5,270 bases of DNA from Clostridiales bacterium (lineage in GTDB: Bacteria; Bacillota; Clostridia; Christensenellales; Aristaeellaceae): the NCBI GenBank assembly GCA_004556545.1, contig SFGO01000124.1, forward strand, positions 1 through 5,270, in the 5' to 3' direction. Position numbers and translations under genes: made by a program. Positions 1 through 5,177 of this stretch are shown here, piece by piece. The notes under the pieces are model-generated. The model was not told the origin of the DNA, made no database searches, and worked only from the letters and a program-made list of their open reading frames with translations. The first letter of the stretch is position 1, and every line of letters begins with the position of its first letter.

Positions 1-338
1 ACCCTTAAGCTGGTTTGCGGGGAAAGTGCTGCGGCACAAGGGTTAGGGGCTCCGTTCCGCAACCTCAATTGTCGTCTTTGGCACTGCCGTGCCAAATCCT
101 CGTTTCGGTTGACGGCTGTCAGTCGCTAGCTGCCTTTGGCAGCTGCATCCACTGGATGCGCGCTCCTTCTCGCCGCCCTATAACCCCGGCAGGCACCGGA
201 GGAAAGTGGATGCCCAGTGGGCACAACCGCCGCAGGCGGTTAGCGACCCGCAGGTGTGTCACGAAACGAGCGGGGGCTACGGCAGTAGTCCCTGCGACGA
301 TTGAGTGGCAGCAGTGCCTCCTGCACCTCCACTTTTTT
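1..338 (+). ncRNA. Large multi-branched structured RNA element, 5' end outside window
   Basis: No protein family is recognisable here, but complementary segments nest into one fold. An 11-bp helix pairs 64-74 (CTCAATTGTCG) with 295-305 (CGACGATTGAG), with one U-G pair. Inside it lie hairpin 77-84/89-96, a perfect 9-bp helix 99-107/262-270 (CTCGTTTCG/CGAAACGAG) and hairpin 271-280/285-294 with two G-U pairs; these four helices form a compact four-way junction. Further in is a 7-bp helix 122-128/241-247 (GTCGCTA/TAGCGAC) enclosing hairpins 128-134/138-144, 145-150/154-159, 211-215/219-223 and 225-231/235-241, all with 3-nt loops. Upstream, 12-20 pairs with 57-64 around a one-base bulge. The G-U pairs would be A-C mismatches on the minus strand, so a plus-strand RNA is favoured. 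It ends in a terminator-like hairpin. I cannot assign a class. Candidates to test are HEARO/IscB omega RNA, raiA RNA, other large bacterial RNAs, or a dispersed structured repeat; no group II intron domain V was seen. Confidence 0.62.
304..338 (+). terminator. Terminator-like hairpin at the 3' end of the structured element
   Basis: AGTGG (304-308) pairs with CCACT (329-333). Inside, GCAG (311-314) pairs with CTGC (321-324) across a small internal loop, and T333-T338 follow directly. This is the layout of an intrinsic terminator for plus-strand transcription. The first two bases of the stem are also the end of the 11-bp outer helix of the RNA element, so the two compete slightly. A second T6 run at 354-359 lies just downstream. 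Confidence 0.45.
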
Positions 339-364
339 GACACTCTGTTTCACTTTTTTCTTTG

Positions 365-423
365 AAAAAACGCTTCGGAAGCGCCGCTCCCTGTTCGGGT
401 CTGCTGCGCCCCGAAGCGCTTTT
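365..423 (-). terminator. Rho-independent terminator of the rubrerythrin gene
   Basis: CGCTTCGG (371-378) pairs perfectly with CCGAAGCG (411-418), and GCGC 381-384 can pair with GCGC 406-409 inside. Read on the minus strand the stem is followed immediately by six T (365-370) and lies 13 bases after the rubrerythrin stop. The opposite side has a weaker TTTT (420-423), so it may also stop plus-strand transcripts leaving the structured element. Confidence 0.85.
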
Positions 424-435
424 GAATTCATCCAT

Positions 436-978
436 TTAATAATTCTCGGCCTTCAGCTTGAAATAGGCTTTCGGATGGCGGCAGACCGGGCAGACCTCCG
501 GCGCGCTGGGGCCGATGACGATGTGGCCGCAGTTGCCGCATTCCCAGATGCGGTCGCCGTCCCGGCTGAAGACCAGCCCCTCCCGCACGTTGGCCAGCAG
601 CTTGCGGTAGCGCTCTTCGTGCGTCTTTTCGATCGCTCCCACGCCCTCAAACAGTCGGGCGATCTCATCAAAGCCCTCCTGCCTGGCTTCTTCCGCCATA
701 TGGGCGTACATATCCGTCCACTCGTAGTTTTCACCGTTGGCCGCGTCTTCCAGATTGACCTCAGTAGAGGGCACTTCGCCGCCATGGAGCAGCTTGAACC
801 ACAGCTTGGCGTGTTCCTTCTCGTTGGCGGCGGTCTCCTCGAAGATCTCCGCGATCTGCACATAGCCGTCCTTCCGGGCCTTGGACGCATAATAGGTATA
901 CTTGTTCCGGGCCTGACTTTCCCCGGCAAAGGCCGTCATCAGATTGGCTTCCGTTTTGGTTCCCTGCAATGCTTTCAT
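436..978 (-). CDS. rbr: Rubrerythrin (peroxide-reducing diiron/rubredoxin protein)
   Basis: This 180-residue cytosolic protein is a classical rubrerythrin. In anaerobes the family reduces hydrogen peroxide to water with electrons from NAD(P)H through rubredoxin-type carriers. Residues 1-135 form the ferritin-like four-helix domain with the diiron ligand pattern: E20 in the helix-1 AGES motif, E53-x-x-H56 (EKEH), helix-3 glutamates around E96/E97 and E101, and E117-x-x-H120 (EKTH). Residues 143-180 are a rubredoxin-like domain with C147-x-x-C150 and C163-x-x-C166 for one iron. No expected ligand is missing and the length is close to the roughly 190 residues of well-studied members. The start is set by AAGGAGG (987-993) eight bases upstream of ATG; an in-frame extension up to 1038 has no ribosome site. 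A terminator follows 13 bases after the stop. No clear promoter was seen in the 100 bases upstream, so it may depend partly on the gene before it. Confidence 0.96.
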   Translation of the reverse strand: MKALQGTKTEANLMTAFAGESQARNKYTYYASKARKDGYVQIAEIFEETAANEKEHAKLWFKLLHGGEVPSTEVNLEDAANGENYEWTDMYAHMAEEARQEGFDEIARLFEGVGAIEKTHEERYRKLLANVREGLVFSRDGDRIWECGNCGHIVIGPSAPEVCPVCRHPKAYFKLKAENY

Positions 979-1030
979 TTCTTTTTCCTCCTTGTCATCG
1001 AAGCTTTTCAGCCTTCTTCTATTTTCTCCG

Positions 1031-1058
1031 AAAAACAAGCTGGCGAAACGGCTTTTTC
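1031..1058. terminator. Weak hairpin between the CHAP gene and rubrerythrin
   Basis: AAGCTG (1037-1042) can pair with CGGCTT (1049-1054) around loop GCGAAA, with T runs on the 3' side of either strand (1053-1057 on plus; the complement of A1031-A1035 on minus). It lies about 20 bases after the minus-strand CHAP gene stop. The stem is short, with one wobble on plus that becomes a mismatch on minus, so it would be an attenuating terminator at best. The rest of the 979-1078 gap shows no convincing -35/-10 pair for rubrerythrin. Confidence 0.25.
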
Positions 1059-1078
1059 CAAAAATTCCCGCTTTGCCC

Positions 1079-2089
1079 TTACCATGTTTGGCAGAAGCCG
1101 AAGACGGACCAGTGGTCTGTATGCAGGGCGTATTGGATCAGCGGATCGGTCTGCTCCGCTTCGGGACGCTCGGCCATGTTGCTGCGCAGGCGCAGCCCTT
1201 TTTCCACGCCTACCAGATGATTGTCCGCCTTGCTGTCGTACAGGTAGGAGTAGCTCTTGACCGAGTTGGACATGTTGCCCTCGATGGTGGTAACGGCGTA
1301 CACGCCGTCGCCCCGGTCTTCCACCTCCACCACAGAGCCGATATGAACGGTGCGGTATTCGTTGCTCATGTCCGCGTAGATCACCAGATAGCCCGGCTTG
1401 GGCACGCCTGCAAAGCGTCCCATGTCCATAAAGCCGTCGTACTGGTTGCCCACCTGTCCTTCCCGAAGGAACTGCACCTCCGGCGGGTTTTCCAGATCTA
1501 CTTCGCCCTTTTTGACGGGCTCTGCCCCGGCGGCATTGGCGCAGTAAATGGTGAAGACCGAGCACCAGCCTACCTCGTTCTTCTTGCGGTAATACCACTT
1601 GGCATACTTGTTGTACTTGGGCAGACGGGCGCGCTGCACCTCCGTAAACTCCCGGCGAAGCACATACAGATAATTGCGGATCAGCTGCGGCATGGCGTCA
1701 TCCGCAACAGTGACCTTCAGCACCTGTTCCCCATTGGCATCGCGGTACGTTAGCGTGGTTTCGCCCGCCGAAAGAGCCGTGACCCTGCCGTCCTCCGAAA
1801 CAGCCAGAACGCTCTCATCCCCTGCGGACAGCTCGCCTTCCGGGGCGGGCAGGGGCCGCTCCGCCTGTTCGTCGTAGGGAATGACTTCCGTGGATACAAA
1901 AGGCGCGGGCGCCGATTCGCCGGTGCGAAGCTCCCAAACGCCGTCCGTCAAGGCCTGCTGAGCCGGGGTTTCCAAAGCCGCGCGGGCTTCCTCAAAATAG
2001 GCGGTCAGATCCGCCGCAGCGGCAGCCGACGGAATTTCCGCCAAAAGAAGCAGCGCCGCCAGAAATAAGACCCATCCCTTTCTGCGCAA
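1079..2089 (-). CDS. Secreted Big_2 plus CHAP domain cell-wall hydrolase
   Basis: The gene encodes 336 residues. A signal peptide (about 1-26) has a basic RRK start, a hydrophobic Leu/Ala core and an Ala-rich cleavage site. A bacterial Ig-like Big_2 domain follows at about 85-128, with the typical SEDGRVTALSAGETTLTY pattern. A CHAP amidase/peptidase domain spans about 170-290: C176 in GWCSVF is the expected nucleophile, H249 in TVHIGSV the base, and E270/N272 in TIEGN complete the polar part of the site. CHAP enzymes cut the stem peptide or amide bonds of peptidoglycan; here the likely role is wall remodelling or daughter-cell separation outside the membrane, held by the Ig-like module. No sortase motif or membrane anchor is seen. 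The TTG start is chosen because GGGAG (2098-2102) lies 8 bases upstream, it begins the signal peptide, and a TATAAT box lies just before it. The substrate is inferred, not shown. Confidence 0.87.
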   Translation of the reverse strand: MRRKGWVLFLAALLLLAEIPSAAAAADLTAYFEEARAALETPAQQALTDGVWELRTGESAPAPFVSTEVIPYDEQAERPLPAPEGELSAGDESVLAVSEDGRVTALSAGETTLTYRDANGEQVLKVTVADDAMPQLIRNYLYVLRREFTEVQRARLPKYNKYAKWYYRKKNEVGWCSVFTIYCANAAGAEPVKKGEVDLENPPEVQFLREGQVGNQYDGFMDMGRFAGVPKPGYLVIYADMSNEYRTVHIGSVVEVEDRGDGVYAVTTIEGNMSNSVKSYSYLYDSKADNHLVGVEKGLRLRSNMAERPEAEQTDPLIQYALHTDHWSVFGFCQTW

Positions 2090-2119
2090 AACGATCTCTC
2101 CCTCCGTGTTTTCCTTTCG

Positions 2120-2148
2120 ATTATACCATAAACTGCCCCAAAACAAAA
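2120..2148 (-). promoter_or_regulatory. Extended -10 promoter of the CHAP gene
   Basis: On the minus strand a perfect TATAAT (complement of 2120-2125) is preceded by TGG, making an extended -10 (TGnTATAAT). The position of a -35 box 17 bases upstream (2143-2148) reads TTTTGT, a poor match, as is common when the -10 is extended. The expected transcript start falls about 20-25 bases before the TTG start codon, which rules out the longer reading frame that begins at 2146. Confidence 0.75.
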
Positions 2149-2154
2149 TCTTCT

Positions 2155-2183
2155 TTGTAATGGGTTGACGATTGTGCTATCAT
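2155..2183 (+). promoter_or_regulatory. Promoter of the queH-birA cluster
   Basis: TTGTAA (2155-2160), a 17-base spacer and TATCAT (2178-2183), preceded by TGC as an extended -10, form a sigma-A type promoter. The transcript would start near 2190, leaving a leader of about 30 bases with the ribosome site. The TTGACG at 2165 looks like a -35 box but has no -10 at the right distance. This promoter is back to back with that of the CHAP gene, the two -35 regions being only about 6 bases apart. Confidence 0.6.
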
Positions 2184-2221
2184 GTTGGAAGAAATAGGCG
2201 GGAAGAAAGGAGAGGACTTTT

Positions 2222-2791
2222 TTGAAACTGCTCCTGCATATCTGCTGCGCCCCCTGCTCCATTATGTGCATCGAGACCCTCCGGCAGGAGGGCATTGAGC
2301 CGGTGGGCTTCTGGGATAATCCCAACATTCACCCCTACACCGAATACCGAAGCCGAAAGAACTGCCTGACCGACTATGCCAAAAGCATCGGGCTGGAGCT
2401 GATCCTTCACGGCGATTACGGCCTGCGTCCCTTTGTGCAGACCGTGGCGGATGATATCGACGGTCGCTGCGTCCAGTGCTACCGCATGCGGCTGGAGCCG
2501 ACTGCCCGCTATGCCGCGGAAAACGGCTTCAGCCACATCTGCACCACGCTGTTTGTCAGCCCTTACCAGAACCACGAGCTGCTGCGGCAGGTGGCGGAGG
2601 AAGAAGCGACCCGGTACGGGGTGGAGCTTTTATACCGGGACTTCCGGCCATGGTTCCGTCAGGGGCAGGACAAGGCACGGGAGCTGGGTCTGTACATGCA
2701 GAAATACTGCGGCTGCGTTTTCAGCGAGGAAGACCGCTACCGCAAACGCAAAAAGAAGGCTGCGTCCCAGCCGGAGGAGGCCGGAAAATGA
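2222..2791 (+). CDS. queH: Epoxyqueuosine reductase QueH (cobalamin-independent)
   Basis: QueH catalyses the last step of queuosine synthesis on tRNA, reducing epoxyqueuosine at the wobble base to queuosine. It replaces the cobalamin enzyme QueG in many bacteria. The 189-residue protein shows the family marks in order: HICCAPC with C8, C9 and C12; the NPNIHP-x-x-EY-x-x-R loop (33-43); GRCVQCYRMRL with C83 and C86; TTLFVSPYQNH (108-118); DFRPWF (140-145); and QKYCGCVFSEEDR with C163 and C165. These cysteines carry the iron-sulfur cluster and a second metal site in studied members. The protein ends in a basic tail (RKRKKKAA), which could touch tRNA, though this is inference. The start is TTG, with GGAGAGG (2209-2215) 6-9 bases upstream; the ATG at 2182 is out of frame. 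The stop overlaps the birA start (ATGA), implying translational coupling. Confidence 0.95.
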   Translation: MKLLLHICCAPCSIMCIETLRQEGIEPVGFWDNPNIHPYTEYRSRKNCLTDYAKSIGLELILHGDYGLRPFVQTVADDIDGRCVQCYRMRLEPTARYAAENGFSHICTTLFVSPYQNHELLRQVAEEEATRYGVELLYRDFRPWFRQGQDKARELGLYMQKYCGCVFSEEDRYRKRKKKAASQPEEAGK

Positions 2792-3636
2792 GCGAGTCTC
2801 CCCGTCTGCTTCCCTCGGCCCAATGGCTGAAGGAACATTTGAACACCCGCTGGGCGGGCAAGGGCGATGTGATCTACCGGGAGGAGATTCCTTCCACCAA
2901 CACCCTGCTGAAGGAATTGGCCCGGGCGGACGCGCCTGCGGGCAGCGTGGCGGTCTGCGATTTTCAAAGTGCCGGACGAGGCCGCCTGCAGCGGGTCTGG
3001 CAGGCGGCGGCAGGCGAAACCCTGCCCGTCTCGCTTTTGCTCAAGCCCCGTCTGACCCCGGAACAGATTTCCCTCTGCACGCTGGGGGCGGCAGTTGCGG
3101 CTGCACAGGCCATCGAGCAGGTCTGCCCTGAGCTGAAAGCCGGGATCAAGTGGCCCAACGATGTTGTCATCGGCGGACGGAAATGCGTGGGGATTCTCTG
3201 CGAGGGCGCTTTCGACCCGGCGGGGCGGCTCTGCGTTATTATGGGCGTAGGATTCAACGGAAACCAGCGAGCCTTTCCGCCGGAGCTGGCCGCATCCGCC
3301 ACGTCGCTTTTTCTGGAAAAGCAGCGGCAGAACCCCGACGCCGAACCGGTGATCCTGCGGGAGCTGCTGACGGCGTTTCTGGAAGCCGCTGAAAAGGCCG
3401 CTGACCGTCTGGAAGAAGGCGGACTTCCGGCCATCCTGCCGGAATACCGCGCCCGCTCGGTGACGATCGGCTCTGCCGTGCGGGTCATTGCGCCCACGGA
3501 AGAATACATCGGTCAGGCGGAAGGCATGGATGCTTCCGGCTCGCTCCTCGTTCGGGACGGTTCCGGCGTTCTCCGCACCGTTGTCTGCGGCGACGTGTCC
3601 GTCCGGGGGCTGATGGGGTATGCGGAGGGAACTTGA
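2788..3636 (+). CDS. birA: Biotin--[biotin carboxyl-carrier protein] ligase, catalytic type without DNA-binding domain
   Basis: BirA makes biotinyl-AMP and transfers biotin to a lysine of the biotin carrier protein, chiefly that of acetyl-CoA carboxylase. The 282-residue protein has the catalytic fold: STNTLLKEL (36-44), the adenylate loop GRGRLQRVW (63-71), KWPNDV (121-126), RKCVGILCE (131-139) holding the biotin-contacting lysine K132, and VGFNGN (154-159). A C-terminal SH3-like domain occupies about 228-275. The loop keeps R66 and R69, which match R118 and R121 of E. coli BirA, but L67 and Q68 replace its usual RG. The N-terminal helix-turn-helix of repressor-type BirA is absent, so this copy should be purely enzymatic. 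The start is ATG after GGAGGAGG (2773-2780) with 7 bases of spacing, inside the last codons of queH. An in-frame extension back to 2476 runs antiphase through queH and is not coding. Confidence 0.95.
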   Translation: MSESPRLLPSAQWLKEHLNTRWAGKGDVIYREEIPSTNTLLKELARADAPAGSVAVCDFQSAGRGRLQRVWQAAAGETLPVSLLLKPRLTPEQISLCTLGAAVAAAQAIEQVCPELKAGIKWPNDVVIGGRKCVGILCEGAFDPAGRLCVIMGVGFNGNQRAFPPELAASATSLFLEKQRQNPDAEPVILRELLTAFLEAAEKAADRLEEGGLPAILPEYRARSVTIGSAVRVIAPTEEYIGQAEGMDASGSLLVRDGSGVLRTVVCGDVSVRGLMGYAEGT

Positions 3637-3730
3637 GCGCCCGGAGTTTCTTCTCATGGGCAGCAAAAAAACGACTCTCCCGCAATCCCTTATTCCCATC
3701 CATTTTGAAATTGATAAAGGAGGTTTTCAC
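3637..3730 (+). other. Intergenic spacer between birA and the S58 hydrolase gene
   Basis: This 94-base gap is less GC-rich than its flanks. It holds AAAGGAGG (3716-3723) seven bases before the hydrolase ATG. No terminator hairpin with a T-tract and no good -35/-10 pair were found, so transcription probably continues from queH-birA. A weak GCCC/GGGC pairing (3639-3642/3658-3661) is too short to call. Confidence 0.5.
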
Positions 3731-4693
3731 ATGAATCAGCTTTTTGAAGGCAGCATTACCAAAGTGCATGGCATCCGCGTGGGGCAGGCTCAAAACGACG
3801 CGGCCAAGACGGGCGTAACGGTCGTGCTTTGCAGTCACGACGGCGCGGTCATGGGCGCGGATGTGCGGGGCGCGGCTCCGGGCACCCGGGAAACCGACCT
3901 TTGCAAGCCGGAAAACACGGTGGAACGGGTCAACGCCGTGGTGCTTTCCGGCGGCAGCGCCTACGGACTGGACAGCGCCACCGGCGTTATGCGCTTTCTG
4001 GAGGAGCATGGAGCCGGAGTGGACATGGGGGTCTGCAAGGTGCCCATCGTTCCTGCGGCGGTGCTGTTCGACCTGAAGGTCGGCGATGCGCACGTCCGTC
4101 CGGATGCGGATATGGGCTACAAAGCCTGTAAACAGGCAGGCAAGGAAGTCCGTCAGGGCGCGTTCGGCGCGGGGACGGGCGCGACGGTGGGCAAGCTGAT
4201 TCCCGGAACGGTTCCCGCGCCCAGCGGTATCGGCACGGCCAGCATCACGCTGAGCTGCGGCGTGACCGTGGGAGCCATCGTTGCGGTCAACGCCTGCGGC
4301 GACGTTTACGAAGCCAATACCGGTAAGGTACTGGCCTGCGGCCATCTGGCCGACGGCAAGCCGGTGCTGTGCGAAAACCTGCTCTACGGCAGCGCGCCGA
4401 TCCCGGAAATGCTGAAGATCGGCACTCCCTCCGGTCAGAACACCACCATCGGCGTAGTCGCTACGGATGCGGTGCTGACCAAGGCACAGGCCCTGCGCAT
4501 GGCCACCTGCGCCCACGACGGCTATGCCCGCACCATCCGCCCGGTGCATACCCAGATGGACGGCGACACCGTCTTTGCGCTGGGCACCGGCCGCATTGAC
4601 GCGGACGTGAACCCGGTGCAGCTCTGCGCCGCCGCGGCGGAAGTGACGGCCCGCGCGGTGCAGAATGCGATCTGGGCGGTACAGCACGCATGA
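3731..4693 (+). CDS. P1/S58 family (DmpA/NylC-like) N-terminal nucleophile hydrolase
   Basis: The 320-residue protein belongs to the S58 (DmpA-like) fold family, whose members cut themselves into two chains and then act as aminopeptidases or amidases, including beta-peptidases and the nylon-oligomer hydrolase NylC. Family marks are DVRGAAPGTRETD (44-56), VVLSGGSAYGLD (70-81), KVPIVPAAVLFDL (103-115), GAGTGATVGK (146-155) and SGIGTAS (165-171). The self-cleavage site is predicted at N237/T238 in SGQNTTIGVVATDA, giving chains of 237 and 83 residues. D277 and D279 (MDGDT) lie 39 and 41 residues after T238, the spacing I recall for NylC T267, D306 and D308. No signal peptide is seen, so it is probably cytosolic. 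The natural substrate is unknown. The start is ATG after AAAGGAGG with 7 bases of spacing; a longer frame from 3620 overlaps birA and has no ribosome site. Its stop overlaps acpS (ATGA). Confidence 0.92.
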   Translation: MNQLFEGSITKVHGIRVGQAQNDAAKTGVTVVLCSHDGAVMGADVRGAAPGTRETDLCKPENTVERVNAVVLSGGSAYGLDSATGVMRFLEEHGAGVDMGVCKVPIVPAAVLFDLKVGDAHVRPDADMGYKACKQAGKEVRQGAFGAGTGATVGKLIPGTVPAPSGIGTASITLSCGVTVGAIVAVNACGDVYEANTGKVLACGHLADGKPVLCENLLYGSAPIPEMLKIGTPSGQNTTIGVVATDAVLTKAQALRMATCAHDGYARTIRPVHTQMDGDTVFALGTGRIDADVNPVQLCAAAAEVTARAVQNAIWAVQHA

Positions 4694-5067
4694 TCGGGCT
4701 GGGAATCGATCTATGTCAGGTGGAGCGCATTGAAAAGGCGATAGCGGCTCACGCGAATTTTCTTTCCCGGTACTATACAGAGGAAGAGCAGGCCTACATT
4801 GCGCAGCGGGGCAGCGTGGGTGCGCAAAGCGCCGCCGCCATGTTCGCCGCCAAGGAAGCCCTGCTGAAAGCCATGGGCATCGGCCTGAGCAGCGGCATCT
4901 CCCTGCGGGAAATCGGCGTATGCCACGATACAAATGGCGCGCCCTGCTATAAACTGACCGGGGCCGCAGCGGACCGGCTGCGCTCCATGGGCGGCGGAAG
5001 CGTTTTTCTGAGTCTGACCCATGAAGGCGGCATGGCGGCGGCTGTGGCGGTTATTGACCGCCCGTAA
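4690..5067 (+). CDS. acpS: Holo-[acyl-carrier-protein] synthase
   Basis: AcpS moves the 4'-phosphopantetheine arm of coenzyme A onto a serine of apo acyl carrier protein, switching on fatty-acid synthesis; family members are small cytosolic trimers that need magnesium. The 125-residue length is typical. Visible motifs are GIDLCQVERI (5-14) with metal ligand D7, FAAKEALLKAMGIGL (52-66) with E56 as the second acidic ligand and K55 for coenzyme A, and SLTHEGGMAAAVAVI (108-122) at the end. The start overlaps the hydrolase stop as ATGA and has only a weak GGGCGG upstream, so translation probably depends on ribosomes arriving from the preceding gene. A strong terminator follows 8 bases after the stop, marking the end of the cluster. 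With birA two genes earlier, the operon contains two enzymes that attach cofactors to fatty-acid carrier proteins. Confidence 0.96.
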   Translation: MIGLGIDLCQVERIEKAIAAHANFLSRYYTEEEQAYIAQRGSVGAQSAAAMFAAKEALLKAMGIGLSSGISLREIGVCHDTNGAPCYKLTGAAADRLRSMGGGSVFLSLTHEGGMAAAVAVIDRP

Positions 5068-5071
5068 GACG

Positions 5072-5109
5072 AAAAGGCGTTCTGTTTCATACAAACAGAA
5101 CGCCTTTTT
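5072..5109. terminator. Strong bidirectional terminator after acpS
   Basis: A 12-bp perfect stem, 5076-5087 (GGCGTTCTGTTT) with 5093-5104 (AAACAGAACGCC), loop CATAC, is flanked by AAAA before and TTTTT after. It therefore stops transcripts from either side: the queH-acpS cluster on plus, and on minus any read-through past the tuf terminator. Confidence 0.93.
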
Positions 5110-5113
5110 CACA

Positions 5114-5151
5114 CAAACAGCCCCACGTTCTTTCGAACGTGGGGCTGTTTG
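5114..5151 (-). terminator. Long hairpin terminator of the tuf gene
   Basis: A perfect 17-bp stem, 5114-5130 with 5135-5151, closes a TTTC loop and lies 26 bases after the tuf stop. On the minus strand the trailing sequence (TTTGTGTG including the stem end) is only moderately T-rich, so the neighbouring hairpin at 5072-5109 may act as its backup. Very stable hairpins in tandem fit a highly expressed gene. Confidence 0.75.
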
Positions 5152-5177
5152 AAACGATGCTGTTGTCAGCTTCGAAA

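Noticed and set aside
1..338. CRISPR array, tRNA, RNase P or group II intron as explanation of the hairpin region
   Set aside because: There are no regular repeat/spacer units, no tRNA cloverleaf with a T-arm, none of the diagnostic RNase P conserved blocks beyond a chance GAGGAAAG, and no intron domain V or reverse transcriptase.
15..365. Open frame of 116 codons on plus, and shorter minus frames, in the first 430 bases
   Set aside because: The composition is Arg/Cys/His/Trp-rich with no recognisable family. The frame runs through the paired arms of the structured element and ends with Phe codons from the T-tracts, so it is explained by RNA structure.
979..1038. 20-codon extension of rubrerythrin
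   Set aside because: The extension has no ribosome site, whereas AAGGAGG sits at ideal spacing before the ATG at 978, where the family start also lies.
944..1753. Plus-strand frame of 269 codons
   Set aside because: It is antisense to the CHAP gene and the rubrerythrin start, has no recognisable domain, and its codons mirror the real genes.
2090..2146. Extended N-terminus of the CHAP protein from the TTG at 2146
   Set aside because: It would place the TATAAT box inside the coding region and put extra residues before the signal peptide. The TTG at 2089 has a ribosome site and gives a normal signal peptide.
2165..2170. TTGACG as the -35 box of queH
   Set aside because: No -10-like hexamer lies 16-18 bases downstream. 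TTGTAA at 2155 with TGC-TATCAT at 2178 fits the spacing better.
2476..2787. In-frame extension of birA upstream through queH
   Set aside because: The extra residues do not resemble a helix-turn-helix or any domain and overlap the clear queH frame. The ATG at 2788 has GGAGGAGG at 7 bases.
3485..4933. Long minus-strand frame of 482 codons
   Set aside because: It is antisense to birA, the S58 hydrolase and acpS, all with clear family motifs. Its Arg/His/Ala-rich translation is typical of the shadow frame of GC-rich genes.
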